From the NCBI RefSeq assembly GCF_022829685.1, contig NZ_JAKSYE010000034.1, positions 45,696 to 109,695 on the forward strand: 64,000 bases of DNA, in the 5' to 3' direction. Positions 33,858-43,358 of the stretch are shown piece by piece. This DNA is from Methylobacterium sp. E-045. Its GTDB lineage: Bacteria > Pseudomonadota > Alphaproteobacteria > Rhizobiales > Beijerinckiaceae. Position numbers and translations under genes: made by a program. How positions within the stretch are numbered: position 1 is the first letter of the stretch; every line of letters begins with the position of its first letter. The notes below the pieces were generated by a model. That model ran no database searches. It was not told the DNA's origin and worked only from the letters and a program-made list of their open reading frames with translations.

Positions 33858-35063
33858 ATGATGTCATCGACGACGACCCGCGCCGCCCTGGCCGTCCTGC
33901 TCCTTTCCGGCACGATCGTATCCGGGGTCGCCGCGGCTGAAGCCCAGGTCGGTCCTGCCGCCGGCACACTCACCAAGGTCGCCAGCTTCGAGCATCAGGT
34001 CACCGGCGTCACCGTCTCCAAGGATGGCCGCGTCTTCGTGAACTTTCCGCGCTGGACCGAGGACAGCGCCGTCTCGGTCGCCGAGGTGAAGGACGGCCGG
34101 ATCACCCCCTTCCCCGATGCCGAGTGGAATTCCTGGCGCAACGCCCGCAAGGACGAGGTTTCGGCGGGGGACCACTGGATCTGCGTCCAGAGCGTGGTGG
34201 CGAGTCCGGACGGCAATCTCTGGGTGCTCGATCCGGCCGCGCCCGCCATGGCGGCGGTGGTGAAGAACGGGCCGAAGCTCGTGGAGATCGACCTCAAGAC
34301 CAACAAGCCCGCCCGGACCATCGCCTTCGACGAGGCCGTGGCGCCGCAGGGGTCCTACCTCAACGACGTCCGCTTCTCGCCGGACGGAAAGACGGCCTAT
34401 CTCACCGACTCGGGTGCGAGCGGCGCCCTCGTCGTAGTCGATCTCGCCAGCGGCAAGGCCCGTCGCCTCCTCGACGGCGATCCGACGACGCAACCCGACG
34501 CGAGCGTCACCGTTACCTACGAGGGCAAGCCCCTGCGGCGGCCCGATGGGCGCGGCGTGGAATTCGCCGCCGACGGCATCGCCCTCTCGCCCGATGGCGG
34601 CACTCTCTACTGGCAGGCGATCAAGGGGCGGACCCTCTACAGCCTGCCGACATCCGCGCTCACCGGCTGGCTGACCTCGTCGCTCGTGCCGGAGGCACTC
34701 AGCGACAGAAGCCTGTCGGGCAAGGTGGAGACGGTGGGCGACAACGGCCCGGCCGATGGCCTCATCATCTCGCGCAAGGACGGGCGGATGTACGTCACGT
34801 CGCCCCAGGACGACTCGATCAAGGTCCGCGACCTGTCCGCCAAGGGCTCGGCCCTTACGACCCTGATCCAGGACAAGCGCCTGCGCTGGCCCGATACCTT
34901 CGCCGAAGGACCGGACGGAACCCTCTACGTGACGACCTCGCGCATCCAGGATTCGGCTTTCTACAAGTCCGACGCCCCGGCGGCCCTGCCCACGGACCTG
35001 TGGAGCATCAAGCCCTCGGCGAGCGATGCCACCGGCTCGACGACAAGCCCATCCGCCCGCTGA
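33858..35063 (+). CDS. Exported Yellow/MRJP-type beta-propeller protein
   Basis: 401 residues. Signal peptide (TRAALAVLLLSGTIVSGVAAAEA). The rest follows the major royal jelly protein / Yellow fold: VTGVTVSKDGRVFVNFPRW, ICVQSVVASPDGNLWVLDPA, LVEIDLKTNKPARTI, YLNDVRFSPDGKTAYLTDSGASGALVVVDLASGKARRLL, and RWPDTFAEGPDGTLYVTTSRIQ. Such periplasmic six-bladed propellers bind small molecules, and some are lactonase- or dopachrome-like. Two further beta-propeller genes follow directly, one of the same family and one SMP-30. The function is not known. Confidence 0.88.
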   Translation: MMSSTTTRAALAVLLLSGTIVSGVAAAEAQVGPAAGTLTKVASFEHQVTGVTVSKDGRVFVNFPRWTEDSAVSVAEVKDGRITPFPDAEWNSWRNARKDEVSAGDHWICVQSVVASPDGNLWVLDPAAPAMAAVVKNGPKLVEIDLKTNKPARTIAFDEAVAPQGSYLNDVRFSPDGKTAYLTDSGASGALVVVDLASGKARRLLDGDPTTQPDASVTVTYEGKPLRRPDGRGVEFAADGIALSPDGGTLYWQAIKGRTLYSLPTSALTGWLTSSLVPEALSDRSLSGKVETVGDNGPADGLIISRKDGRMYVTSPQDDSIKVRDLSAKGSALTTLIQDKRLRWPDTFAEGPDGTLYVTTSRIQDSAFYKSDAPAALPTDLWSIKPSASDATGSTTSPSAR

Positions 35064-35068
35064 GTCCG

Positions 35069-35103
35069 AAGGCCCGGCCTGTCGGCGAGACCGGCCGGGC
35101 CTT
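35069..35103 (+). terminator. Strong hairpin between propeller genes
   Basis: AAGGCCCGGCC and GGCCGGGCCTT form a perfect 11-pair stem with an internal loop of about 13 bases just after the stop. There is no U-tract, so it may act as an mRNA-processing or stability element rather than a full terminator. Confidence 0.5.
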
Positions 35104-35131
35104 GCCGCCCCCCTCCGTCACGAGCCTTTCC

Positions 35132-36103
35132 ATGCGTCGACGCGACATCCTCTGCGGCCTTGCCGCATCCGGTTTCTGGAGCCCGCCCGCCTCGGCGGCT
35201 CCGATCCTCCGGCCGGACGATCCCCGGTTCGCCGATCTGGTCGATTCGTCCGCCCGACCGGTGACCCTGTATCGCGAGGGACGGTGGTGCGAAGGCCTGT
35301 GCTGGGCTCCGCATCTCGGGGGCCTCATCGTCAGCGACGTGCGGTCGAACCGCATGCTGGTGATCGGTGCGGACGGCGGAGTGACGCCGTTTCGCGATCC
35401 GTCGAACAACGCCAACGGCAACATTCTCGATGCGAAGGGGCGCCTCGTCACCTGCGAGCACCGGACCCGCCGCGTCGTCCGCCGCGAACCCGACGGGACG
35501 ATGACCGTGCTAGCGGATTCCTACGGCGGCAAGCCCCTGAACTCGCCCAACGACGCGGCGCTCGCGCCGGACGGAGCGATCTGGTTCACCGATCCCGTCT
35601 TCGGCATCACCGTGCCGGATGAAGGCATTCAGGCGGTGCCGGCCCAATCGGCGAGGCGGGTCTACCGGGTCGATCCGGCCGGTGAGGTCCAGGGCATGAC
35701 CGATGCCGTCGGCCAGCCCAACGGCATCGCCTTCGCGCCGGATGGCCGAACGCTCTACGTCACCGAGACCAGTGCCGCCCTCGACAATGCGGAAGGTGCA
35801 AGGGCCATCCTGGCCTTCCCGGTGGAGGAACGGCGCCTCGGCGGGCCGCGCGTCGTCGCATCGCTCGATGCCGGCGCTCCGGACGGGCTGGCCATCGACG
35901 AAGCCGGGCGGATCTACGCGGCCTGTGCCGACGGCGTGCGCATCTACCTGCCCGACGGGACGCTGCTCGGCCGGATCGCCACCGCGACGCCGGCCTCCAA
36001 TGTCGAGTTCGGCGGGCAGGACGGGCGCCGACTCTTCATCTCGGCCGGCTCCGTGGTGGCGGCCATCGATCTCAAGGTCCGGGGCGCGGCGAAAGCCGGC
36101 TGA
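35132..36103 (+). CDS. SMP-30/gluconolactonase family protein, Tat-type signal
   Basis: 323 residues. The start MRRRDILCGLAASGFW carries a twin-arginine-like signal. The six-bladed SMP-30 propeller is seen in EGLCWAPHLGGLIVSDVRSNRM, NGNILDAKGRLVTCEHRTRRVVR, LNSPNDAALAPDGAIWFTDPVFG (metal-binding Asn/Asp region), GQPNGIAFAPDGRTLYVTE and APDGLAIDEAGRIYAACADGV. The family hydrolyses sugar lactones with a bound divalent metal. The position between two MRJP-type genes suggests a periplasmic sugar or lactone oxidation set (inference). Confidence 0.9.
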   Translation: MRRRDILCGLAASGFWSPPASAAPILRPDDPRFADLVDSSARPVTLYREGRWCEGLCWAPHLGGLIVSDVRSNRMLVIGADGGVTPFRDPSNNANGNILDAKGRLVTCEHRTRRVVRREPDGTMTVLADSYGGKPLNSPNDAALAPDGAIWFTDPVFGITVPDEGIQAVPAQSARRVYRVDPAGEVQGMTDAVGQPNGIAFAPDGRTLYVTETSAALDNAEGARAILAFPVEERRLGGPRVVASLDAGAPDGLAIDEAGRIYAACADGVRIYLPDGTLLGRIATATPASNVEFGGQDGRRLFISAGSVVAAIDLKVRGAAKAG

Positions 36104-36134
36104 CCGATTTCATGTTTTCAGGATTGCAGTACCC

Positions 36135-37325
36135 ATGACCCTCGCTCGACGTGACATGCTGGCGGCCGGCCTGACCGGACTCGCCGCCTTGAGCAGCCAG
36201 GCCTCCGCGGATGAGGGAGGCTCCTCCCGTGCGGCATCCGGCAAGACGGTCGCCAGCGATCCGGGAGTGCCGGGACTCGAACTCGCCCTGGCGGCGGACG
36301 CGCCCTCGAACCCCACCGGCCTCACCCTCTCGCGGAGCGGCCGCGTCTTCGTGATGATGCCGCGCTTCAACGCCAAGGTCCCCTTCACCCTCGGCGAAGT
36401 CATGCCGGATGGGAGCGTGACGCCCTATCCCGACGAGACCGCCAACCAGCCCGATGCCAAGCACGCCCAGACCCGCCTGCTGCATGTCCCCAATGGAGTG
36501 ATGGACCGGGACGACAAGCTCTGGATTCTCGATGCCGGGCTGCCGGACGGTGCGGGGCCGCCCATGCCGGGAGGGGCCAAGCTCGTCCAGTTCGATCTGG
36601 CCACCAACCGGATCGCGCGGGTGGTCCCCCTGGAGGCCGGCGTCACGGCGACCTCCTCCCTCAACGACCTGCGGGTCGACATCCGCGACGACCGGGCGGT
36701 GGCCTTCATCACCGACCAGGGCCAGGACGGGCACGGCGCGATCCTCGCGGTGGATCTCGCCAGCGGCCGCGTCGTCCGGCGCCTCGCCGAGCATGCCAGC
36801 ACGGACTCCCAGAAGGGCATCGTCAAGATCGTCGAGAACCGGCAGATTCTCCAGCGCAAGGCCGAGGGGCCGCCCCGCCCGGTGCAGGGCGGCGCCAACG
36901 GCATCGCCCTCAGCCCCGACGGCCGCCGTCTCTACTATGCGCCGCTCATGGGCCGGCGGCTCTATGCGGTGGAGACCGCCCTGCTCCTCGATCCGGCGGT
37001 GTCGGATGCCGAGGTCGCCGCCGCCGTCGAGGATCTCGGCGAAAAGGGGATGACCGGCGGCCTCATCGCGGATTCGAAGGACCGCGTGTATCTCGCCCTG
37101 CAGGAGCACAACGCTGTCGGCCGGCGCGAGACGGACGGCACCGTTACCATCCTCGCCACCGATCCCCGGCTGATCTGGGCCGACACGTTCTGGATCACCC
37201 CCGACCGCTGGCTCTACATCACCGCCGCGCAGGTCAATCGGAGCCCGGACTACAACAACGGCCGCGATCTGCGGCAGCCGCCCTATGCGATCCTCAGGAT
37301 GCGCATCGACGCCGACCCGGCCTGA
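36135..37325 (+). CDS. Second exported Yellow/MRJP-type beta-propeller protein
   Basis: 396 residues from ATG 36135. The start MTLARRDMLAAGLTGLAALS looks like a Tat signal (ARRDML). The propeller segments parallel those of the gene at 33858: PTGLTLSRSGRVFVMMPRF, VPNGVMDRDDKLWILDAGL, LVQFDLATNRIARVV, SSLNDLRVDIRDDRAVAFITDQGQDGHGAILAVDLASGRVVRRL, NGIALSPDGRRLYYAPLMGRRLY and WADTFWITPDRWLYITAAQVNR. It is a paralogue of the first gene, so the locus arose by duplication with an SMP-30 gene in between. Confidence 0.88.
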   Translation: MTLARRDMLAAGLTGLAALSSQASADEGGSSRAASGKTVASDPGVPGLELALAADAPSNPTGLTLSRSGRVFVMMPRFNAKVPFTLGEVMPDGSVTPYPDETANQPDAKHAQTRLLHVPNGVMDRDDKLWILDAGLPDGAGPPMPGGAKLVQFDLATNRIARVVPLEAGVTATSSLNDLRVDIRDDRAVAFITDQGQDGHGAILAVDLASGRVVRRLAEHASTDSQKGIVKIVENRQILQRKAEGPPRPVQGGANGIALSPDGRRLYYAPLMGRRLYAVETALLLDPAVSDAEVAAAVEDLGEKGMTGGLIADSKDRVYLALQEHNAVGRRETDGTVTILATDPRLIWADTFWITPDRWLYITAAQVNRSPDYNNGRDLRQPPYAILRMRIDADPA

Positions 37326-37352
37326 TGCCGCCCCCCCCGCCCGATCGCGGGA

Positions 37353-38696
37353 TCAGGCGAGCAAATGAGTGAGGAGGGCTCGCAGCTGCGCCGGCTTGAT
37401 CGGTTTGTGCATCAATTCGGCGCCGATCCTCGACACGTCGGCCTCGATCCCGGGTGAATGGTCGGCGGTGGTCACGATCACCGGCAGGGCCGAACGGGTC
37501 ACGCCGCGCAGGTAGGTCGCGACATCGAGGCCGCAGGCGTCGTGATCGAGGTGATAATCCAGAATCAGGACGTCCGGCGGTGGCTGCCCGGCGGCGACGC
37601 GTTCCGCCACGCCCGCAAGGTCGCGATGGGCGCTAACCTCCGCATCCCAGTTCTGCAGAAGACGCTTCAGGGCGTCGGCGGTGGCCGGGTCGTTCTCGAC
37701 GATGAGGATGCGGGCCCCGGTCAACCGGGTCGCGATGGGCTCGGGGCCTGCCATGGTCTCGGTCGGGGAGGCGTCGATGGGCACGGACAGGCCGACCCGC
37801 GTGCCGTGGCGGAGCCGCGAATGGAGGACGAGGGGATGGTCGAGGGCCATGGCCATGCGCTGGACGATGGACAGGCCGAGGCCGAGTCCCGGCTCGCCCT
37901 CGTCACACCCGCCGCCGCCCCGGTAGAATTCCTCGAAGACGAGGTGGCGCTCGCTCTCCTCGATGCCGCGTCCGGTATCGATCACCTCGATGCGGCACAG
38001 CCGGCCGCGCCGGCGCGCGGCGATCAGCACGCCGCCCCGGTCGGTATAGCGGATCGCGTTGGAGACGAGGTTCTGCAGGATGCGCCGCAGCAGGACCGGG
38101 TCGCTGTCCACCCGGATCTCCGGGCGGCGGACGGCAAGCCGCAGGCCCTTGCGCTCGGCCATCGGCACAAAGCTCGCCACGATCCCGTCGAGGAGATCGC
38201 CGAGAGCCACCGGGCGGATGACCGGGCGGACGATGCCGGCATCGAGCTTGGAGATGTCGAGCAGGGTCTTGATCAGGTCCTCGATGGTCTGCAGGCCCCG
38301 TTCGACCTGCCCCGACATCGCCAGGGCTTCCGGGCCGAGGGGCATGTCCGACAGGGCCGAGGCGGAGAGGCGCGCGGCATTCAGCGGCTGAAGCAGGTCG
38401 TGCCCGGCGGCGGCGAGAAAGCGGGTCTTCGAGCGGTTGGCCGTCTCGGCCTCCTCCTTGGCCGCGACCAGGGCGGCGTTGGAGCGCTCCAGGCTGTGCA
38501 TCAGGCCGGTGAGTTCCTCGGTGCGCGAGCGGACCCGGCCTTCGAGCATGATCGCGGTCTGGAACAGCGAATAGGCGCCCCCCTGCTGGTCCATGGTGCG
38601 CTCGACATGCGCCATGAGCGCCGCGTTGATCCGCTCCAGCTTGGCGATGCGGCGGCTGGTCTCGTCGTCGGCGACACGTCCAGTGCCGGCCGTCAT
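37353..38696 (-). CDS. Hybrid sensor histidine kinase / response regulator (NahK-like)
   Basis: 447 residues. A coiled-coil start (LERINAALMAHVERTMDQQG ... EELTGLMHSLERSNAAL) is followed by the HisKA H-box FLAAAGHDLLQPLNAARL (His about residue 99), the N box NLVSNAIRYTDRGG, G1 DTGRGIEESE, and G2 GLGLGLSIV. It ends with a receiver domain (ILIVEND, LILDYHLD with the phospho-acceptor Asp, VTTAD, KPIKP). There is no membrane segment, so it is cytosolic. The gene overlaps the FIST gene by ATGA and is the likely partner of that protein; the architecture resembles NahK, the NosP-associated kinase. Confidence 0.92.
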   Translation of the reverse strand: MTAGTGRVADDETSRRIAKLERINAALMAHVERTMDQQGGAYSLFQTAIMLEGRVRSRTEELTGLMHSLERSNAALVAAKEEAETANRSKTRFLAAAGHDLLQPLNAARLSASALSDMPLGPEALAMSGQVERGLQTIEDLIKTLLDISKLDAGIVRPVIRPVALGDLLDGIVASFVPMAERKGLRLAVRRPEIRVDSDPVLLRRILQNLVSNAIRYTDRGGVLIAARRRGRLCRIEVIDTGRGIEESERHLVFEEFYRGGGGCDEGEPGLGLGLSIVQRMAMALDHPLVLHSRLRHGTRVGLSVPIDASPTETMAGPEPIATRLTGARILIVENDPATADALKRLLQNWDAEVSAHRDLAGVAERVAAGQPPPDVLILDYHLDHDACGLDVATYLRGVTRSALPVIVTTADHSPGIEADVSRIGAELMHKPIKPAQLRALLTHLLA

Positions 38697-39862
38697 GACG
38701 CGGGCGGCCGGCCGATGGCGATGCCGGTGAAGGTCTGGTTGAGGTGCATCGCCCGGTACTGCTCGCCATAGGTCTCGAACCCGACCACGTCATAGCGGCG
38801 ATAGAGGTCGCAGATGCCCTGGCGGACCTGCCGGCTCTCCGCATCGAGGCGCCGCAGGACGCAGTCGAAACCGATGATGAGGTCGATCCCCCCGAGCGCC
38901 GCTTCGAGGCGGGCGAGTTCGCTCCGGGTGGTCTCCACGATGTCGCGCGGCTGGGCCAGAGTGAGCACGACGCCCTCGTCGATGGCGCAGAAGAAGCTCA
39001 GCGAGCCGTCGGTGTTCATGCGCCGGATCGAGCGGCAGAAATACTCGCCCCCGACCTTCACCGCGAGGGGATAGGCGGCAAAGCTCATCGGTGTCAGCGC
39101 TTCCGGGTCGAGCCCCACCGCCATGGCGTATTCGCGGGCGGCGGGCTCGGCGTTCAACTCGTGGACGATGCGCTGCTCGTCGTCGGAGGCCGTGACCACG
39201 AACTTCGTGGCCGTCGGCTCGAAATGATCGCTCTTGAAGATCTGGAACGGATAGTCCGTCTCCACCAGCACCACCACCGCCGCCCGGCGATGGATCGTGC
39301 CTTGGTGGAGCAGCACCGTCTCGCGAAAACTCAGGTCGTCGCCGGCCGAGCCGCCGACCAAGGGAATGCCGTCCAGCGCCCAGGCGATGGCCGAGACCAC
39401 CGTCTCCTCCGCATTGGCGAGGCCATCGATGAAGGACAGGGCGAAGCGCCGGCTCGGTGCAGAATCGGGGGATTCCGCCTCCAGGATCCGCCGCAGGGCG
39501 CGGACGGACGAGGCCGTGCGCGCCACGTCGAGATGGTCGATGTGATCGAGGATCGCGGAGACGATGCGAAAACCCCGTTCGGGGAACGCCACCACCACGA
39601 GGCCGCGCTCCAATCCTCCCGCCGGGCAGATGCCGCCCGACATGGTGCATCCGGTGATGGGCGTATCGGGAAAGGCGCCCGCGAGGGCGGTGTTCAGGTC
39701 GTCGACGGTGTAGTCGGGAGAGAAGAAGGCGAGCAGATGCGAGAGGCGGGCTGGGCCGATGCCGGCGGCGACGTCCGCCACCGCCTCGGCCGCCGTCGGG
39801 GCGACCGTCCAGGCGGTCCTGATCCCGCACAGATGCCCACGCATCCGCGTGTCCTCCTTCAC
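38693..39862 (-). CDS. FIST-domain sensor protein (NosP-like)
   Basis: 389 residues. FIST-N segments (AAGIGPARLSHLLAFFSPDYTVDDLNTALAGAFPDTPITGCTMSG, GLERGLVVVAFPERGFRI, FALSFIDGLANAEE, ALDGIPLVGGSAGDDLSF) are followed by a FIST-C domain (AVGLDPEALTPMSFAAYPLAVKVGGEYFCRSIRRMNTDGSLSFFCAIDEG, LIIGFDCVLRRL). FIST proteins paired with hybrid kinases include NosP, a heme-binding nitric-oxide sensor that inhibits NahK. The pair here is translationally coupled (ATGA). Whether this protein binds heme and NO is an inference; the propagated heme-ligand position cannot be confirmed by eye. Confidence 0.9.
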   Translation of the reverse strand: MKEDTRMRGHLCGIRTAWTVAPTAAEAVADVAAGIGPARLSHLLAFFSPDYTVDDLNTALAGAFPDTPITGCTMSGGICPAGGLERGLVVVAFPERGFRIVSAILDHIDHLDVARTASSVRALRRILEAESPDSAPSRRFALSFIDGLANAEETVVSAIAWALDGIPLVGGSAGDDLSFRETVLLHQGTIHRRAAVVVLVETDYPFQIFKSDHFEPTATKFVVTASDDEQRIVHELNAEPAAREYAMAVGLDPEALTPMSFAAYPLAVKVGGEYFCRSIRRMNTDGSLSFFCAIDEGVVLTLAQPRDIVETTRSELARLEAALGGIDLIIGFDCVLRRLDAESRQVRQGICDLYRRYDVVGFETYGEQYRAMHLNQTFTGIAIGRPPAS

Positions 39863-39977
39863 CGCCCCACTCCCCCCGCATCATGCGTCGGCTTTGCGCC
39901 TCGGCATCACGTCGGGGGAGTATGTCGATGCGGTCGGCGGGGCGCAACGGCGGCGCGCCCGGCGCCGCCTCTGGCGC

Positions 39978-40271
39978 TCAGTCGACCGTCTTGAGATCCT
40001 TCACCGAGACGTCGCCCTGGCGGGATGAGAACGTCGGCGCGGAGCCGTTGCTCTGGGAAACGCCGCTGATCTGGTGGTCGCCGGTATCGTAGGTCGTGCG
40101 CTTGCCGTCGGTGTCGATGACGAGACGGTGGGCATCGGGAAAGAACGCGTAGCGCATCCCGTTCTGGCCACCGCTGGTGGACGGCTGGCCCAACTCCTGC
40201 GGCCACCAGGCCTCGCCGCCGGACATGGGTTTCATCGGCTCCATCGGTTTCATGGGCTTCATCGGTTCCAT
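39978..40271 (-). CDS. Small protein with Met-Lys-Pro repeats, divergent from htpG
   Basis: 97 residues from ATG 40271 (GGAG about 9 bases upstream). The N-terminus repeats M-(E/K)-P four times ([16 protein letters not shown]). A compact domain follows: [52 protein letters not shown] ... [20 protein letters not shown]. It looks cytosolic, with alternating strands. I believe it to be a conserved hypothetical protein of this order. It is divergent from htpG with a shared promoter region, so joint stress control is possible. The Met-rich repeat could bind soft metals, but this is speculation. Confidence 0.7.
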   Translation of the reverse strand: MEPMKPMKPMEPMKPMSGGEAWWPQELGQPSTSGGQNGMRYAFFPDAHRLVIDTDGKRTTYDTGDHQISGVSQSNGSAPTFSSRQGDVSVKDLKTVD

Positions 40272-40451
40272 CGTCGTCGTCTCCAAGGGTGTCGAGTCAG
40301 ACACGGCTACGCCCGAGAGCGGACAAGGTTGCATTCGCCGGGCGCCGTCCCCGTCGGCTGCCTGCCGGGGGGGCGGCTTCTTCTTGCCGACATTGAATTT
40401 CCCCGGCGCAGGGGTCATATCGCGCACCGTTCGATCCCCGGAGGCAAACCC

Positions 40452-42287
40452 TTGAGCGATACCCTGGAACGGCACGATTTCGGTGCCGAGGTCGGCCGGC
40501 TGCTGGACCTCGTAGTCCACGCCCTCTATTCCGACCGCGAAATCTTCCTGCGCGAGCTGGTGGCCAACGCCGCCGATGCCCTGGACCGGCGCCGCTTCGA
40601 GGCGCTGACGCAATCGGTCTCGGCGCCGCCGCCGGACGCGAAGGTCACGATCACCCCCGAGAAGACCGCGCGCACGCTGACGATCTCCGATCCCGGCATC
40701 GGCATGACCAAGGCCGAACTGGCGCAGAATCTGGGCACCATCGCCCGCTCGGGCACCCGCGCCTTCAGCCAGTCGCTCGGAGACGCGAAGGCCGAGGACA
40801 GGCCCAGCCTGATCGGCCAGTTCGGCGTCGGCTTCTACTCCGCCTTCATGGTGGCGGACCGCGTCACCGTCACCTCGCGCCGCGCCGGCGCCGACGAGGC
40901 CTGGACCTGGGCCTCGGACGGCAAGGGCAGCTATACCCTCGAGCCCGCGACGCGCGACGAGCCCGGCACCGACATCGTCCTCCATCTCAAGGAGGATGCC
41001 GACGAGTATCTGGAGAGCTATCGCCTCGACCACGTCGTGCGCAAATGGGCCGACCACATCACCGTCCCGGTGGCCATCGTCTCCGAGGGCAAGACCGAGA
41101 CGGCGAACCAGGGCACGGCCCTGTGGCGCAAGTCGAAATCCGAGGTCACCCCGGAGCAGTACACCGAGTTCTACCGCCATGTCGGCATGAACTTCGACGA
41201 GCCCTGGGCGACCCTGCACTGGCGGGCGGAGGGGGCGCTGGAATTCTCGGCGCTGCTGTTCATCCCCGGCATGAAGCCGTTCCAGGCGGTGGAGGGCGAA
41301 CGCGCCAGCAAGGTCCGCCTCCATGTCCGGCGCATGTTCATCACCGACGAGGCGGAGCTGCTGCCGACCTGGCTGCGCTTCGTCCAGGGTGTCGTCGACA
41401 CCGAGGATCTGCCCCTCAACGTGTCGCGCGAGATGCTGCAGGCGACGCCGGTCCTCACCAAGATCCGCCGCGCCGTCACCGGTCGCGTCCTCTCCGAGCT
41501 CGGCACCCGCGCCAAGGATGCCGAGGGCTACCGGTCGTTCTGGGAGAATTTCGGGCCCGTCCTCAAGGAGTGCATCTACGAGGATTACGAGCGCCGGGGC
41601 GAGATCGCCCCGCTCCTGCGCTTCCGGTCCTCGGCGGTGGAGGGCTGGACCTCGCTGCCCGATTACGTCTCGCGCATGAAGGACGGCCAGGAGGCGATCT
41701 ATTACCTCGTGGCCGACGATGCCGAAGCCCTGGCCTCCTCGCCTCAGCTCGAGGGTTTCCGCGCCCGCGGCGTCGAGGTCCTTCTGCTCTCCGACCATGT
41801 GGACGCGTTCTGGCCCGAGCAGCTCGGCCGCTTCGAGGAGAAGCCGCTGCGTTCGGTGACACAGGGCGGCCTCGACCTCTCGAAGATCGCGGTTGCGGAG
41901 GATGAGGCCGGTGAGGCGCCGGCCCCGGTCGATGCCCTCATCGCCGCCCTTAAGGCGGCGCTGGCCAAGGATGTGGCCGATGTCCGCGCCACCGACCGGC
42001 TGGTGGAGAGCGCCGTGGTGCTCTCGGCCTCGGGCAGCGGGCCCGACCTGCAGATGCAGCGCCTCCTGCGCCGGGCCGGGCGTGGAGCCGGCGGATTGCC
42101 GATCCTCGAGATCAACCCGCGCCATCCGCTGATCGCCTCCCTCGGCGCGAAAGCGGAAGCCGGAGAAGACGTGGCGGACGCCGCCGGCACCCTCGTCGAT
42201 CTCGCCCGCATCCAGGACGGCGACACCCCGCGCGACCCCGTCGCCTTCGCCCGCAAGGTCGCCGCGGCCCTGGCGTCCGGCGCCTGA
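40452..42287 (+). CDS. htpG: Molecular chaperone HtpG (Hsp90)
   Basis: 611 residues from TTG 40452, chosen because GGAGGC lies 8 bases upstream and the product then starts [47 protein letters not shown], the usual Hsp90 N-terminus. The ATP-binding motifs [15 protein letters not shown] and [15 protein letters not shown] are intact. The middle domain has LFIPGMKPF and [13 protein letters not shown], and the C-terminal dimer domain is present. It assists folding under heat stress. A hairpin at 42298-42325 follows. Confidence 0.96.
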   Translation: MSDTLERHDFGAEVGRLLDLVVHALYSDREIFLRELVANAADALDRRRFEALTQSVSAPPPDAKVTITPEKTARTLTISDPGIGMTKAELAQNLGTIARSGTRAFSQSLGDAKAEDRPSLIGQFGVGFYSAFMVADRVTVTSRRAGADEAWTWASDGKGSYTLEPATRDEPGTDIVLHLKEDADEYLESYRLDHVVRKWADHITVPVAIVSEGKTETANQGTALWRKSKSEVTPEQYTEFYRHVGMNFDEPWATLHWRAEGALEFSALLFIPGMKPFQAVEGERASKVRLHVRRMFITDEAELLPTWLRFVQGVVDTEDLPLNVSREMLQATPVLTKIRRAVTGRVLSELGTRAKDAEGYRSFWENFGPVLKECIYEDYERRGEIAPLLRFRSSAVEGWTSLPDYVSRMKDGQEAIYYLVADDAEALASSPQLEGFRARGVEVLLLSDHVDAFWPEQLGRFEEKPLRSVTQGGLDLSKIAVAEDEAGEAPAPVDALIAALKAALAKDVADVRATDRLVESAVVLSASGSGPDLQMQRLLRRAGRGAGGLPILEINPRHPLIASLGAKAEAGEDVADAAGTLVDLARIQDGDTPRDPVAFARKVAAALASGA

Positions 42288-42297
42288 ACGGACGAAC

Positions 42298-42325
42298 GGA
42301 GGCGCCGCCGAGCGCAGGCGCCTCC
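42298..42325 (+). terminator. Hairpin after htpG
   Basis: GGAGGCGCC and GGCGCCTCC form a perfect 9-pair stem 11 bases after the stop. No U-tract follows, so its strength as a terminator is uncertain. Confidence 0.55.
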
Positions 42326-42431
42326 GACAAGCCTGTGATGACGGCCGGCGCGCTTTTCGTCCCGCGCTTCCCGTCTTGCGATCTGCGCCGCACTCGTGCT
42401 AACGAGCCTTCGTCTCATCGAGGCGCCCCGC

Positions 42432-42521
42432 GGAGAGGTGGCAGAGCGGTTGATTGTACCGCACTCGAAATGCGGCATGGGTGCAAGCCCATCGGGGGTT
42501 CGAATCCCCCCCTCTCCGCCA
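42432..42521 (+). tRNA. tRNA-Ser (anticodon CGA)
   Basis: A class II tRNA with acceptor GGAGAGG pairing CCTCTCC, then discriminator G and an encoded CCA. The anticodon stem-loop is CCGCA-CTCGAAA-TGCGG, giving CGA, which reads UCG (serine). The long variable arm (CATGGG ... CCCATC) and T-arm (GGGGGTTCGAATCCCCC) agree. Sequence composition changes right after the gene. Confidence 0.96.
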
Positions 42522-42791
42522 CTTGCCCTTGCTAAGTCATTGTTTTTGCTAGGAACTCCAGTTTAGTATTGGGTGTTCGCCCTCAATATACCCCACATTT
42601 TGCGTCGGCTTGTGTCGGCTAAAGCTGGATCTCGCTGGACTTCGCCTCACGCGCGCGAGGCCGAGCGCTCGAGGTGCATGGCAGCGTTTTAATCAACGCG
42701 ATTTTTTCCCCAGAGGCGCTGATCCCCCACCGAGTTGGAGGAGTTTGAATGGCAGGCCGCTGCCTTAAGCATGCCGCGCCGTCGGATCCGC

Positions 42792-43358
42792 ATGGCTACC
42801 TTCTTCACTTCAGACACCCATTTCGGGGATGCTCACATCCTGCGGCAGCGTGGAGTGGCGTTCGGATCACTCGATGATCACGACGCGGCTCTGATCCAGG
42901 GTTGGAACAACGTTGTCGTCGCGGACGACGAGGTCTGGCATCTCGGCGATTTTGCAGTTGGTGCAAGCCGGGCGCGCTGCGCGGAGATCTTTGAGGCCCT
43001 GAGAGGCCGAAAGCGGTTGATCCGCGGCAACCACGACACCAAGCGGGTTCTCGAACTGCCGTGGGCGAAACCGCCGCAGGAAACTGCGCGGATCACTGTA
43101 AGCGATGCCGATGGCACGGAATGGCGGCTGTTTCTCGCACATTACGCGCATCGAGCCTGGCCCGGCTTGTGGCGCGGGACGCGGCACCTTTATGGCCACA
43201 CGCATGGATCCCTGCCTGACACCCGCTTCTCATGCGATGTTGGCGTTGATGCCTGGGGCTACCGACCCGTGAGTATCGCAGAACTCATAGCCCGCCAAAA
43301 CCATGCTCAAGCTGTTCCAGAAGAGCTACAACGGCAGAACGATACTCGGACAGCATGA
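42792..43358 (+). CDS. Metallophosphoesterase family protein
   Basis: 188 residues from ATG 42792. The calcineurin-like motifs are intact: FFTSDTHFGD (DxH), VWHLGDFAVG (GD), LIRGNHDTKR (GNHD), AHYAHRAWPG (H) and LYGHTHGSLPD (GHxH). It hydrolyses phosphoesters with two metal ions; the small size resembles YfcE-like or phage-encoded phosphodiesterases. It is the first gene after tRNA-Ser, is less GC-rich than its surroundings, and is coupled to a short truncated gene by ATGA. These features fit an acquired segment. An in-frame ATG 21 bases earlier is a possible alternative start. Confidence 0.88.
   Translation: MATFFTSDTHFGDAHILRQRGVAFGSLDDHDAALIQGWNNVVVADDEVWHLGDFAVGASRARCAEIFEALRGRKRLIRGNHDTKRVLELPWAKPPQETARITVSDADGTEWRLFLAHYAHRAWPGLWRGTRHLYGHTHGSLPDTRFSCDVGVDAWGYRPVSIAELIARQNHAQAVPEELQRQNDTRTA

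Noticed and set aside
40272..42125. A long minus-strand open frame running into the small MKPM-repeat gene
   Set aside because: It is antisense to htpG. Only the last 97 codons (39978-40271) have their own ribosome site and coherent sequence.
42522..42791. An integrase or attachment repeat next to tRNA-Ser
   Set aside because: No integrase gene and no second copy of the tRNA 3' end is seen in the window.
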